From assembly GCA_016719575.1 (NCBI GenBank), contig JADJYV010000002.1, positions 310,001-374,000 on the forward strand: a DNA stretch of 64,000 nt. The letters are read 5' to 3'. The DNA is from Pseudobdellovibrionaceae bacterium. GTDB lineage: Bacteria > Bdellovibrionota > Bdellovibrionia > Bdellovibrionales > Bdellovibrionaceae. Below are positions 44,710-52,926 of this stretch, piece after piece. Positions within the stretch are counted from its first letter, which is position 1. The number at the start of each line of letters is the position of its first letter. The position numbers and the translations under genes were made by a program. Under the pieces are notes generated by a model that had not been told where the DNA came from, did not search any database, and saw nothing but the letters and a program-made list of their open reading frames with translations.

Positions 44710-45604
44710 TCATCAAAGTCGCTTCGTTCTCTTCAGGGCGAAAAAGTGCTACATCATCTTTGCGGTTGGTGACCTTGGGCTTGTTCTCAACTCCGAAGGT
44801 TACGCTCGCTCGTCCTCCAACTCGAAACTCCATTGCAAGAGCCAAGCGTGCCACAGTTGTATGCCCCCCGGGCAAACCATCGGACTCCGATGAGTTGTAC
44901 CAGGCTTCACTAAAACCCAAGGCTGGCTTTATCGAGAAGGCCGGAGTCAGACTCGCATCAAACTCTAAAAAATGCTCAAGATTCGCCATGGAAGTTGTTT
45001 TTCGAGGATCAAACCGATACCTGCCGTCTGCCCTTTTAGGAGTTGTTTCATCAACATAAACCATTTGCGACTGAATATAAATATCCGGTTTAGCCACATA
45101 ACTAAGACTTGAGAATCTCCCCACTGGTTTGGAGACAATGACCTCAGGTCGAATTTTTGCAACCAGACGAGTCGCCTGGGAAAACTGACTTGTAGGCAAG
45201 TAGACTTTAAAGTTGAGAATAACTTCTATATCCGCATTCTCGAAGGCGGCGAACTCATAGTCAGAATAAACGAAGTGAAAATCACCCGTCTCCATTGACT
45301 GAGAATTGTATTCATTAAATTTGTTGATTCCATTCGTATTGTAATAAAATGCAGGACGGGCCGAGAGACGCTTTGCTTTGCTGAGTTTGTAGTTTAACCC
45401 CAGATAGTTGTAAGAGCCAAAAGAGCCGCCGCCTCTTTCTATTTGTTTTTGAGTCATCGACCCTATACTAAAAAAAGAAACTCCCCAAGAAGAAGGAAGG
45501 GGGGTCGTCGAAGTCCCATCCGTCTGTTGAGCAAAGGAGGAAAAGGAAAGAAAGAAAGTCACAACGAAGGTCATAAGGATCGCCGAAAAGAGAGAGAAAG
45601 ACAT
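44693..45604 (-). CDS. exported beta-rich protein, probable outer-membrane barrel
   Basis: A 303-residue protein. From the ATG at 45604 (GGAGGTG 6 bases upstream) the signal peptide MSFSLFSAILMTFVVTFFL then SFSSFA is followed by long alternating strands with aromatic residues (YNYLGLNYKLSKAKRLSARPAFYYNTNG) typical of a barrel, although the last residue is Met, not Phe. No family known to me. The start upstream at 45664 adds only a basic, unlikely leader. Its end overlaps the rluA-type gene by 17 bases. Confidence 0.55.
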   Translation of the reverse strand: MSFSLFSAILMTFVVTFFLSFSSFAQQTDGTSTTPLPSSWGVSFFSIGSMTQKQIERGGGSFGSYNYLGLNYKLSKAKRLSARPAFYYNTNGINKFNEYNSQSMETGDFHFVYSDYEFAAFENADIEVILNFKVYLPTSQFSQATRLVAKIRPEVIVSKPVGRFSSLSYVAKPDIYIQSQMVYVDETTPKRADGRYRFDPRKTTSMANLEHFLEFDASLTPAFSIKPALGFSEAWYNSSESDGLPGGHTTVARLALAMEFRVGGRASVTFGVENKPKVTNRKDDVALFRPEENEATLMINASM

Positions 45605-45739
45605 CAAGACACCTCCGCGAGAAGCTGCCCCACGTATGCCACAAAAAACCTGATGACACAACAAGGCAACCCTACTTTTTATAAATCATGACACTACAAA
45701 GCTTGCGAAGAGACTCTTCTTCTACCATTCTCTGGGGCT

Positions 45740-46828
45740 ATGAAATATTTACCATTAAAAATCCTGCCTCTTTTCGTAGCTATCGCCCTATTAAGCACCC
45801 TCTCCTGTATATCAAAAAGGCCGCGACCGCTCCCTGAAAACTCTCTGCCTCCAAAGACCGCTGCAGAAATCAGCATTATGAACTACAATGTTGAAAACCT
45901 TTTTGACAATATCCATGACGAAAATCGCGAAGATCAAACCTACCTACCGCTCGCTAAAAAACAAACTCTTGAACACAAGGCCCTCTGTGAAAAATTGGAA
46001 CCTTCTTGGCTAAAAGATGAGTGTTTGAACCTCGACTGGTCTGATGAAGTGCTGAATGCCAAACTTAAAAATATTGCGCAAATTATTAACTCTGTTGACG
46101 ACGGAGGTCCGGATATTCTGATACTAGAAGAAGTCGAAAATGAACGCATTCTCACGCGTCTTAACAAAGAATTCTTAAGCAGATCAGGTTACATCACGCA
46201 GGTCCTTGTCGAAGGCCCCGATAAACGCGGTATAGACATCGCTCTTCTCTCTCGCCTTCCGTTAAATGGAAAACCAACACTCCATCAAATACCCTATGTT
46301 GGCGAAAACGAGGAGGATGTGAAATGGATGGCCCGCTCGCGAGGAATCCTTGAAGTGCCGTTGATCACTCCAGCCGGCGAATCCTTGGTCGTTTTGGGGG
46401 CCCACTTCCCGTCTCAAAAAAACCCTCGTTATTGGCGAAAACAGGCCGTTAATAATCTGAAAGGAATGATTGCTGGTAAAGAAAAAAAGCTCATGGTCAT
46501 TGCCGGCGGAGATTTGAATATCACCAGCATCGAAGAAAATGAGACAGGCTTCTTTAAGGGGATCTTTTCACAGGTGGCTTTGATTTCTCACCTCGATGGC
46601 TGCAAGTCCTGCGCTGGAACCCATAATTACAAGAATAGCTGGTCCTTTCTCGACGTTCTGATGTTTTCAAAGAATATGGGGCCCATGGGCACAGCTCCCT
46701 ATTTCTTCGCACCAGAATCGGTGCAAGTAATTACTGCCTCAGACCGACCTCGACGATTTAATGTTGCGACAAAAGAGGGAGCCTCAGATCACTTTCCTCT
46801 TTATGCACGAATCAGAAGGAGAAACTAA
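45740..46828 (+). CDS. endonuclease/exonuclease/phosphatase (EEP) family lipoprotein
   Basis: A 362-residue protein with signal peptide and lipobox TLSC (Cys23). The EEP catalytic set is complete: Asn50 (MNYNVENLFD), Glu in ILEEVEN near 135, GIDIALLSR near 170, GGDLNIT near 257, and ASDHFPLYA near 350 (His). These enzymes cleave phosphodiester bonds of DNA, RNA or phosphoinositides. As a lipoprotein it would face the periplasm or outside, suggesting extracellular nucleic-acid use. It is back to back with the 45604 gene. Confidence 0.82.
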   Translation: MKYLPLKILPLFVAIALLSTLSCISKRPRPLPENSLPPKTAAEISIMNYNVENLFDNIHDENREDQTYLPLAKKQTLEHKALCEKLEPSWLKDECLNLDWSDEVLNAKLKNIAQIINSVDDGGPDILILEEVENERILTRLNKEFLSRSGYITQVLVEGPDKRGIDIALLSRLPLNGKPTLHQIPYVGENEEDVKWMARSRGILEVPLITPAGESLVVLGAHFPSQKNPRYWRKQAVNNLKGMIAGKEKKLMVIAGGDLNITSIEENETGFFKGIFSQVALISHLDGCKSCAGTHNYKNSWSFLDVLMFSKNMGPMGTAPYFFAPESVQVITASDRPRRFNVATKEGASDHFPLYARIRRRN

Positions 46829-46896
46829 CGTCTCGTCCTAAGACCTTTTTCCCTCTGTTGGCTCGAAACCAAGACTTACGATGTCCAATAAACAGG

Positions 46897-46924
46897 CAGC
46901 TGTCATCTTATTTTATGACAGCTG
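46897..46924. repeat. inverted repeat upstream of the haem-protein cluster
   Basis: CAGCTGTCAT at 46897-46906 and ATGACAGCTG at 46915-46924 form perfect 10-bp arms around an 8-base A/T spacer. No T-run follows on either strand. It lies about 120 bases before the first cluster gene and may be an operator or a mild terminator of the upstream EEP gene. Confidence 0.5.
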
Positions 46925-47047
46925 TCACATCTCTAACCCCGCGAAACTTATTGCTAGTCTCAAGTTGAGAACCCTTCAAAAATAAATTTCAAATGAGAAC
47001 TATTTAGCGCAGAATCGTTTCATGGTCTCGATGAACTAGGGGGGGGA

Positions 47048-48307
47048 ATGAAGTTCATCTTTATAATTACACTGGTGACTGCAAGTGCCTTTATATCAGT
47101 ACACGCTCAGGTAAAACCTGACATGACGGCTGGTGATCTCACTGCAGCGCAAAGCAATGCAAAGAAGCTATATGAACGAATAACTGGCACGAAGCTACCT
47201 GCTGACAGCCCTCTGATCTCACAGATGGCGAATTTAATACAGCAAGGAAATTCACTCGGCGCCGCAAAGCTGGCAACTCAGGATCCAAACTTTTACAATA
47301 TTACTGTAAAATTGATGGCCTTGCCCCTTTCAACCAGAGAAGAAAGTCTCAAGAGTCCTTTAACTGACTTTGTCGCAGGGTTTATCGGTGTCACCCGTGA
47401 TGACCGCGATGCGAGAGAGTTGCTCACCGGAAACTTCTATTATAGGGGCAGCGGTGCGAATGTTCGGTCTGACATTGTTGCTGACATACTCAACTCGAAT
47501 AATCACTACGATGATCTAGAGCGAACTCGAGCTGATCTGAGCACAAATCTTGTCCGCGTTGAAGGGCAGGTTTTATCAACAAGTGCTACAACGACCGTCG
47601 CAAACCCCGATCCTGCTGGCGTTTTAACCTCTAGAGGATTTATGGGTGCACATGCTCTAATGGGAACAAATCGTCGTTTGGTCGAATACACCTTTCGCGA
47701 ATTCATGTGTGTGCCTCTTAATATGTGGGCAGACACTGGAGCTTCGGATCTTCGCATCGGACGCGATATTGACCGCTTCCCATCTGGCGATCATACAAAA
47801 TTCCTGACATCTTGTAAGGGATGCCACACAGTTCAGGATGGATTCCGGGGTGCCTTTGCAAAATGGGACTTCTCTGGAACAGGAGGACTCAAAAACTCCG
47901 CCGTTCATACTCGTGGGGATGGCGGTGGCTTTACAATCGCAGCTGACACTCGCGGGGTTGTAAACAAGATGAATAAAAACAATACGGTCTTCCCGTCAGG
48001 TTACGTTATGATCGACAGTTCTTTTGTTAACAATGCTATTCGCCCTGCGAACGCTGCCCTATTCGGCTGGCGAGGCAATGCCCTTAGCGGAACTGGCGTA
48101 AAAGACTTCGGCACCGTCGTTTCAAACTCATCTCGCTTTAGTCAGTGCATGGCAAAACGGGTCTTCGAGACCGTCTGTAGGAAGATTTTAGACGAAACGA
48201 AATCTCGCGATGCTTTGATCAAATGGGGAACAGAATTTGAGGCTTCTGGTTACAAACTTAAGAGTTTGTTTGAGTCCATGTCAGTTAAACCAGAGTGCTT
48301 AAACTAA
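47048..48307 (+). CDS. exported monohaem c-type cytochrome-like protein
   Basis: A 419-residue protein with a signal peptide (MKFIFIITLVTASAFISVHA). A single CXXCH haem site is at residues 256-260 (SCKGCHTVQDGFRG). The N-terminal 120 residues are helical. The Asp/Arg-rich TRDDRDARELL is followed by a region that I do not recognise. The C-terminal part has SQCMAKRVFETVCRKIL. A strong G-rich ribosome-binding run precedes the ATG. It opens a four-gene cluster, overlapping or abutting the next lipoprotein gene by 12 bases of spacing. Haem attachment would occur in the periplasm. Confidence 0.65.
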   Translation: MKFIFIITLVTASAFISVHAQVKPDMTAGDLTAAQSNAKKLYERITGTKLPADSPLISQMANLIQQGNSLGAAKLATQDPNFYNITVKLMALPLSTREESLKSPLTDFVAGFIGVTRDDRDARELLTGNFYYRGSGANVRSDIVADILNSNNHYDDLERTRADLSTNLVRVEGQVLSTSATTTVANPDPAGVLTSRGFMGAHALMGTNRRLVEYTFREFMCVPLNMWADTGASDLRIGRDIDRFPSGDHTKFLTSCKGCHTVQDGFRGAFAKWDFSGTGGLKNSAVHTRGDGGGFTIAADTRGVVNKMNKNNTVFPSGYVMIDSSFVNNAIRPANAALFGWRGNALSGTGVKDFGTVVSNSSRFSQCMAKRVFETVCRKILDETKSRDALIKWGTEFEASGYKLKSLFESMSVKPECLN

Positions 48308-48318
48308 GGAGGGGCCCA

Positions 48319-48996
48319 GTGAAAAAATACATTAAACTCATGCTCTTGATTATTCCTCTTGGTGGTGTTGTCGTAATGGGATTCAACAACTGCGCTCGAT
48401 ATGGCGAGCTAGAAAATGCTTCAACTGGAAGTTCTTCTCTTGCAAGCACCTCTGGCGGCCCTAGCGGTGGAGATTCCATCGACTCTCAATCCTTGGGTAT
48501 TCCGTTCGCTCTTTTGTCTGCGGAGCAAACACTTGCATCAATGATGAAAGTTACAAACCTTACAACGGCGAGTGCTGCAACACTCACTGAATACACTGCG
48601 AGATATGGCTCTCTCGCTGCTGGAAACGATTTAAACATGGCGAATGGCCCCCTCATGCTTGGCTCAACAAGCTTAGCCGGAGAGGTTTGCAATTCTTTGG
48701 TCGCACAAGAGTCCGCAGCTGCAGCTGCTGCCAGAAACTTTTTCGGATCAATCAACTTTGCAGCTGGAATTGCAAGTGTTGATAATGCCTCTTATGCCTT
48801 GGCTATTCGCGGAATGGCGAGATCGTTCTGGGGACGAAACGAGAATGCCAGTGAACTAGCAATGTTAACAGCGTTCAAACAGGAGATGTCCGATGCGCTG
48901 GCAGCTGCAAACCGCACAGCCGCAGCTTCGACGCGAAGTTTGGTTGTTGGTACTTGCGCTGCTATGCTTTCGAGCCTAGATGCGCTGACTTACTAA
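48319..48996 (+). CDS. small FNNC lipoprotein, Ala/Ser-rich
   Basis: A 225-residue protein starting with GTG at 48319 (AAGGAGG upstream). The hydrophobic leader ends in GFNNC (Cys25), a lipobox-like site with Asn at -1 and -2 and Phe at -3. The mature part is strikingly rich in Ala and Ser (SAAAAAARNFFGSINFAAGI) and appears helical, with a Cys pair (GEVCNSL, VGTCAAM). No haem site is present. The same FNNC pattern recurs in the fourth gene of the cluster, suggesting a lineage-specific lipoprotein signal and a joint location. Confidence 0.6.
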   Translation: MKKYIKLMLLIIPLGGVVVMGFNNCARYGELENASTGSSSLASTSGGPSGGDSIDSQSLGIPFALLSAEQTLASMMKVTNLTTASAATLTEYTARYGSLAAGNDLNMANGPLMLGSTSLAGEVCNSLVAQESAAAAAARNFFGSINFAAGIASVDNASYALAIRGMARSFWGRNENASELAMLTAFKQEMSDALAAANRTAAASTRSLVVGTCAAMLSSLDALTY

Positions 48997-49038
48997 ATTT
49001 GTTTTTAAATAAAAGTTTCATACTCCAGGGGGGAGTCC

Positions 49039-50472
49039 ATGAGTAAACACAGCAAAAAAGAAATACCTATGTGGGCCAAAACAGGCCATGCGAAACCAGT
49101 CACTCGCCGCGACTTTCTTTCTGCAGGGATTATCCCCTTTGCAGCAAGCATCGCTGTTCCGAATTGGGTGTCGCTCATTCTTGGCTCCCCAGCGAATGCC
49201 CAAACGGCAGTTACCTGCGATGCAGCCAACTCCACCGCGTTGATTCCATTTGTAACGGTCAATCTCTCTGGGGGAGCTGCAATGTCGAGCAACTTCTTGC
49301 CAATGAACGCCGCTGGCCAACCTATCGCCTCCTATTCAAAAATGGGACTCGGTAACAACCAGGTTCCTATCGAACGCGAGTTCGGAAATGTGCCTTTTGC
49401 GGGGCTTAACAACGGCGCCTTACTAAGCAAGTTTTTAGAAGGAGTGCGCACTTCTGCGACGGCAGCGGCTCTCGCGAACACAGCTTTCGTCGGAATCCCG
49501 TGCGACTCAGCAAATGATACAAGTTCAAATAAGTTTGATATTTCTGGTGCCGTAACCAAGGCGGGTCTCATTGGTAGCCAGTTGCCTAATCTCGGCAGAT
49601 CGAATTCTCGCACAGGAATAAATCAGGCTGCGGGAATCGTTGCCCCACCAGCTCCACTCGTCGTCAATAGCTACAGTGCTCTCTTGACCTCGATTGGTTA
49701 TAGCGCAACCCTCAATACAGCGCTGAATACAGCTCAGAAAAATTCTCTTGCTAAACTCGTTAGTAACTTAAACAGCAGTCAAACTGCAAAACTAAACGCC
49801 GTCCAAGGGGCCGATGGAGTCAAAAAAGTCCTTGATTGCGCTGGCATTAAAAATGTTGATGTCGTCCAAAAGGGAGCTGGAGTTGTTGACCCTCGTCAGA
49901 ACGCTGGAGTTGCAACAGTTTGGAATATAAATGCAAATACTGCGGCAGGCAGCCGAGATTTAATTTTTGGTGCGATGGTTTACAATTCTCTACTTGGTCA
50001 AGCGGGTGCTGCAGGTCTCGAATTGGGTGGCTATGACTACCACGATGGATCCCGAACCAATGGTGATGCTAAAGACAGAGACGCAGGTGTTGTGATTGGC
50101 CGCATTCTTGAAACTGCAAAAGTTCTCGGAAAGCCCGTCTTTGTCTATGTCGTTTCAGACGGATCTGTTTACAGCGACGAAAGTGATGACCGTCAGGCAG
50201 GATGGCAGGGAGACCGTGGCTCTAATGGGGTTTCTTACATGCTTTATTACAATCCGGCTGGTAGACCTGCAACGAGCGGCTTTCAAATTGGTGCCTTCAA
50301 TGACAATCAGGCGGCAGATACCACATTTATCACCGGAGGAAATCCTGAACTAGTGGCGGCTGCTGTTTTTGCAAACTGGTGCCAAGCTAATAAGCGCATG
50401 GACCTCTTCGATAGAGTTGCCAATCGCTTGTTCAATGCAACCCAACTCGCACAGGTCGTAAAAGTCGCATAG
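49039..50472 (+). CDS. TAT-exported protein, DUF1501-like
   Basis: A 477-residue protein with a twin-arginine signal TRRDFLSAGIIPFAASIAV (Arg23, Arg24) ending NAQ, so it is exported folded. The general layout, a TAT leader then a DUF1501-like alkaline-phosphatase/sulphatase-fold region (VFVYVVSDGSVYSDESDD near 370, GGYDYHDGS near 333), suggests that family, but I cannot confirm it. DUF1501 proteins often pair with cytochrome-like partners, and here a monohaem and a dihaem protein flank it. A cofactor or metal centre is plausible. Confidence 0.6.
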   Translation: MSKHSKKEIPMWAKTGHAKPVTRRDFLSAGIIPFAASIAVPNWVSLILGSPANAQTAVTCDAANSTALIPFVTVNLSGGAAMSSNFLPMNAAGQPIASYSKMGLGNNQVPIEREFGNVPFAGLNNGALLSKFLEGVRTSATAAALANTAFVGIPCDSANDTSSNKFDISGAVTKAGLIGSQLPNLGRSNSRTGINQAAGIVAPPAPLVVNSYSALLTSIGYSATLNTALNTAQKNSLAKLVSNLNSSQTAKLNAVQGADGVKKVLDCAGIKNVDVVQKGAGVVDPRQNAGVATVWNINANTAAGSRDLIFGAMVYNSLLGQAGAAGLELGGYDYHDGSRTNGDAKDRDAGVVIGRILETAKVLGKPVFVYVVSDGSVYSDESDDRQAGWQGDRGSNGVSYMLYYNPAGRPATSGFQIGAFNDNQAADTTFITGGNPELVAAAVFANWCQANKRMDLFDRVANRLFNATQLAQVVKVA

Positions 50473-50502
50473 AACGAATGAGGATCTTGTAAATAAGGGG
50501 AT

Positions 50503-50536
50503 TTTTAGTTTTTGGTTTCTAGGTTTTAGTTTTTGG
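50503..50536 (+). repeat. tandem 13-base direct repeat before the dihaem lipoprotein gene
   Basis: TTTTAGTTTTTGG occurs at 50503-50515 and again at 50524-50536, start to start 21 bases, which is two helical turns. It lies 22-55 bases before the GTG start and could bind a regulator. Confidence 0.4.
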
Positions 50537-50558
50537 CTCTGGGTTAAGGGGGAAGTCA

Positions 50559-51752
50559 GTGAAAAAAGCTTTAGTCAATAAGGTTATTGGTGGGACTCTG
50601 GGCGGACTCGTTCTCCTAGTTGCATTTAATAACTGCGGTGAAGGTTTTGTCGCCGAACGCATTGGAGCAACTGGTGGTGGTGGATCGACTTTGTTTTCAC
50701 GTGCCCCCGGCGAGTCCTGCGAAGATGCCCTACTAAAAGTTTACCAAAGTAGCTATCATCCCTTTTTAAATCAGACCTGCAACAGCTGTCACATTAACGG
50801 CCCAGGGATCGGCGCCTTTGCTAGTCCTGATGCAAAAATCTCCTATAACTCCTTCGTCTCAACCGGATCCGCGAAGATCAACGGTCAGGCAATTAATGAC
50901 AATCACAAACCACCCTATACGGGTGCCCAAAACACAGCACGAGTTGAAGAGCTCAAATCAGTTTGGGCGTCCGCACAAACAGGCTATGCCTCTTGTGTCG
51001 CGGCAAGCAATGGAGCCGGGGGAGTTGCGACTGGCTTTGTGGTAAAATCCAGCGGAAAAACCGTTCCTGCGAACCTTGGCACGACGACTTTTGTTCGCAT
51101 GGAGTGGGACCTAGAAACTTTAAGTGCTGCTAAAGTTCCTTTAATTGCTGGTATCGAAATTCGCCGAGCTGCGATCGGCGGCGTAACCCGTGGTTATGAG
51201 TTTAGAAATCCCACTCTGCGAGTTAAAACTGCAGCTGCGGGCTCCTATCAAGCTCGGGCATTAAATATTTATATGAATGAAATGATGCAAACAGAGGTCA
51301 CAACTTATAGCAATATTAACATGATTGTCGGAACGACCACGGATTTAAATTTATCTCCTGGAACAGCGAATGCCTTTGCTGCCGTCTCCGTTGCCACAAC
51401 CGACACGATTGGCGTTGAGTTTTCAAGCCTTGGATCAACCACTGGAGCACCGAACCCTGGTGGCGGCGTTGTTCCAACACCAACTCCAACACCCGGAGCT
51501 ATTACGGCTATGACCTTCACGCAACTCACCGCGAATGGGGGGATTTTCCGCACAAGTTGTATCCCCTGTCACACGACAGGCAATGCCCGCGGCGGTCTTG
51601 ATATGACTAACTATGCTGCGACCAAGTTGGCTGCGCAAAACATCAAAGCACGAGTCAACAACGCCGCGAATCCAATGCCAACAGGTGGCTTGTTACCGCA
51701 AAATCAAAGAGATCAAATCAATGCATGGGTTGATCAAGGCGCTCCACAATAA
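50559..51752 (+). CDS. dihaem FNNC lipoprotein
   Basis: A 397-residue protein with start GTG at 50559. The leader ends VAFNNC (Cys26), the same FNNC pattern as the second cluster gene. Haem sites are CNSCH at residues 74-78 and CIPCH at about 334-338, with a possible axial Met in NPMPTGG about 38 residues after the second. Between them is a beta-rich domain and a Pro/Thr linker (VVPTPTPTPG). The layout is an N-terminal and a C-terminal mini-cytochrome flanking a beta domain. It closes the cluster and overlaps the convergent methyltransferase gene end. Confidence 0.7.
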   Translation: MKKALVNKVIGGTLGGLVLLVAFNNCGEGFVAERIGATGGGGSTLFSRAPGESCEDALLKVYQSSYHPFLNQTCNSCHINGPGIGAFASPDAKISYNSFVSTGSAKINGQAINDNHKPPYTGAQNTARVEELKSVWASAQTGYASCVAASNGAGGVATGFVVKSSGKTVPANLGTTTFVRMEWDLETLSAAKVPLIAGIEIRRAAIGGVTRGYEFRNPTLRVKTAAAGSYQARALNIYMNEMMQTEVTTYSNINMIVGTTTDLNLSPGTANAFAAVSVATTDTIGVEFSSLGSTTGAPNPGGGVVPTPTPTPGAITAMTFTQLTANGGIFRTSCIPCHTTGNARGGLDMTNYAATKLAAQNIKARVNNAANPMPTGGLLPQNQRDQINAWVDQGAPQ

Positions 51753-52926
51753 GAAGAACCACGTCTATTCCGCCATTGCTAAAAGGAACCTCCAATATTT
51801 TTTGGAGGTTCTCTGGTAACCGGATTTTTCTAACCTCTGGTTTATTGGGCAGCAGCAGTCCAATTTTTTTTGCATCGAACTTTTCAATCATGCGCTTTAA
51901 TAAATCTTCATAGGAAATCGGCTTTTTGGTGAGGACATGAATCCTTTCGCCATAAGGAGGATTACAAATGCACCAGGTTTTGCCGCCAAAAACGCCTCGG
52001 CTGGAATCAGAGGATTCTTTAAATAGGTCCTCTTGTATAAAGCGAAAGTGAGCGTTCTGAATTGAAACCTTCTTAAGCATCTCCGCTAAATTCAGATTCG
52101 CAGCTTCGATCACCTTAGCCTCAACGTCGTATCCGCAATAGTTTTTAAAGGGGGGATCCGACACGAGCAATTTATAATTCTTTTTCCAAAGCTCAGTCTT
52201 AAAGATTTTAGGAGTCTGTTTCCAGCGTAAAAAAGAATAATCTCTTTCAAAAACAGGGCACCAAAGTGAGAGGGCCTCTAACAATAGAGTCCCGGACCCA
52301 CACATGGGATCGACCAAAGTAATTTCTCGTAGCTCTCCAAGGCTCACTTCGCCAATCATTTGGCGCACCACAAAGGCCGCCAATGTTTCGCGCAAAGGGG
52401 CCTCGCCCTTAAGCTGACCCCAACCTCTTTTATGCAAATGATCCCCGGTGCTATCTAGGCTGATGGTGCAAATATCCTGGTGCATTCGGATGAATACTTT
52501 TTGGGCCGATGTGAGGTTCTTATTTTCAAGTGGAAAAACTTTTCGAAAACTTTCTTTGCAAGTTTCTTCAATTCTTTTTTCATTATTCAGTCGCGACTGA
52601 CTGGCTGAAACAACCCACTCTACGTTCGCGGAAGACAAAAACTTGGACCACTCTATTTGTCGAACCTTCTCATAAAGCTTCGGAAAATCACGAACTTTGA
52701 ACTCTGCCACGCGCCACAAAATCCGATGAGCCGTTTTAAGGAAAAAATTTAATTGGACCCCCTGGGCTAAAGGACAATCTACCAAAACTCCACCCTTATC
52801 GACTGTCAGAGTTGGGTAAGCCTCGTGATTCGCCTGTCCATCTGTTCCAATCAACCACGGCCAACACTCTTTTATTTCTAACGCCAGATCCTCTTCAAAT
52901 CCCAAATTGCATGAGACATAAAACAT
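51718..52926 (-). CDS. RlmL-type rRNA guanine methyltransferase (THUMP plus class I MTase)
   Basis: A 402-residue protein. The N-terminal THUMP/ferredoxin-like region (residues 1-160; FYVSCNLGFEEDLALEI) is followed by a Rossmann methyltransferase with VDPMCGSGTLLLEAL near 210 (SAM-binding motif I) and CNPPYGERI near 335 (motif IV, NPPY), typical of the COG0116 family that makes m2G in 23S rRNA. Start ATG 52926 has GGAGATTT upstream. It is the last gene of the 58732-51718 operon and shares one base with the upstream stop. The target nucleotide is inferred. Confidence 0.85.
   Translation of the reverse strand: MFYVSCNLGFEEDLALEIKECWPWLIGTDGQANHEAYPTLTVDKGGVLVDCPLAQGVQLNFFLKTAHRILWRVAEFKVRDFPKLYEKVRQIEWSKFLSSANVEWVVSASQSRLNNEKRIEETCKESFRKVFPLENKNLTSAQKVFIRMHQDICTISLDSTGDHLHKRGWGQLKGEAPLRETLAAFVVRQMIGEVSLGELREITLVDPMCGSGTLLLEALSLWCPVFERDYSFLRWKQTPKIFKTELWKKNYKLLVSDPPFKNYCGYDVEAKVIEAANLNLAEMLKKVSIQNAHFRFIQEDLFKESSDSSRGVFGGKTWCICNPPYGERIHVLTKKPISYEDLLKRMIEKFDAKKIGLLLPNKPEVRKIRLPENLQKILEVPFSNGGIDVVLLIVERLDQPMH
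51786..51811. terminator. hairpin after the haem cluster, inside the opposing coding end
   Basis: GAACCTCCAA at 51786-51795 pairs with TTGGAGGTTC at 51802-51811 around TATTTT. It lies 34 bases after the dihaem protein stop and inside the 3' codons of the opposing methyltransferase gene. Confidence 0.5.

Noticed and set aside
45443..45691. Plus-strand 82-codon frame opposite the 45604 gene leader
   Set aside because: Arg/Lys/Gly-rich antisense shadow of the signal-peptide region, with no ribosome-binding site.
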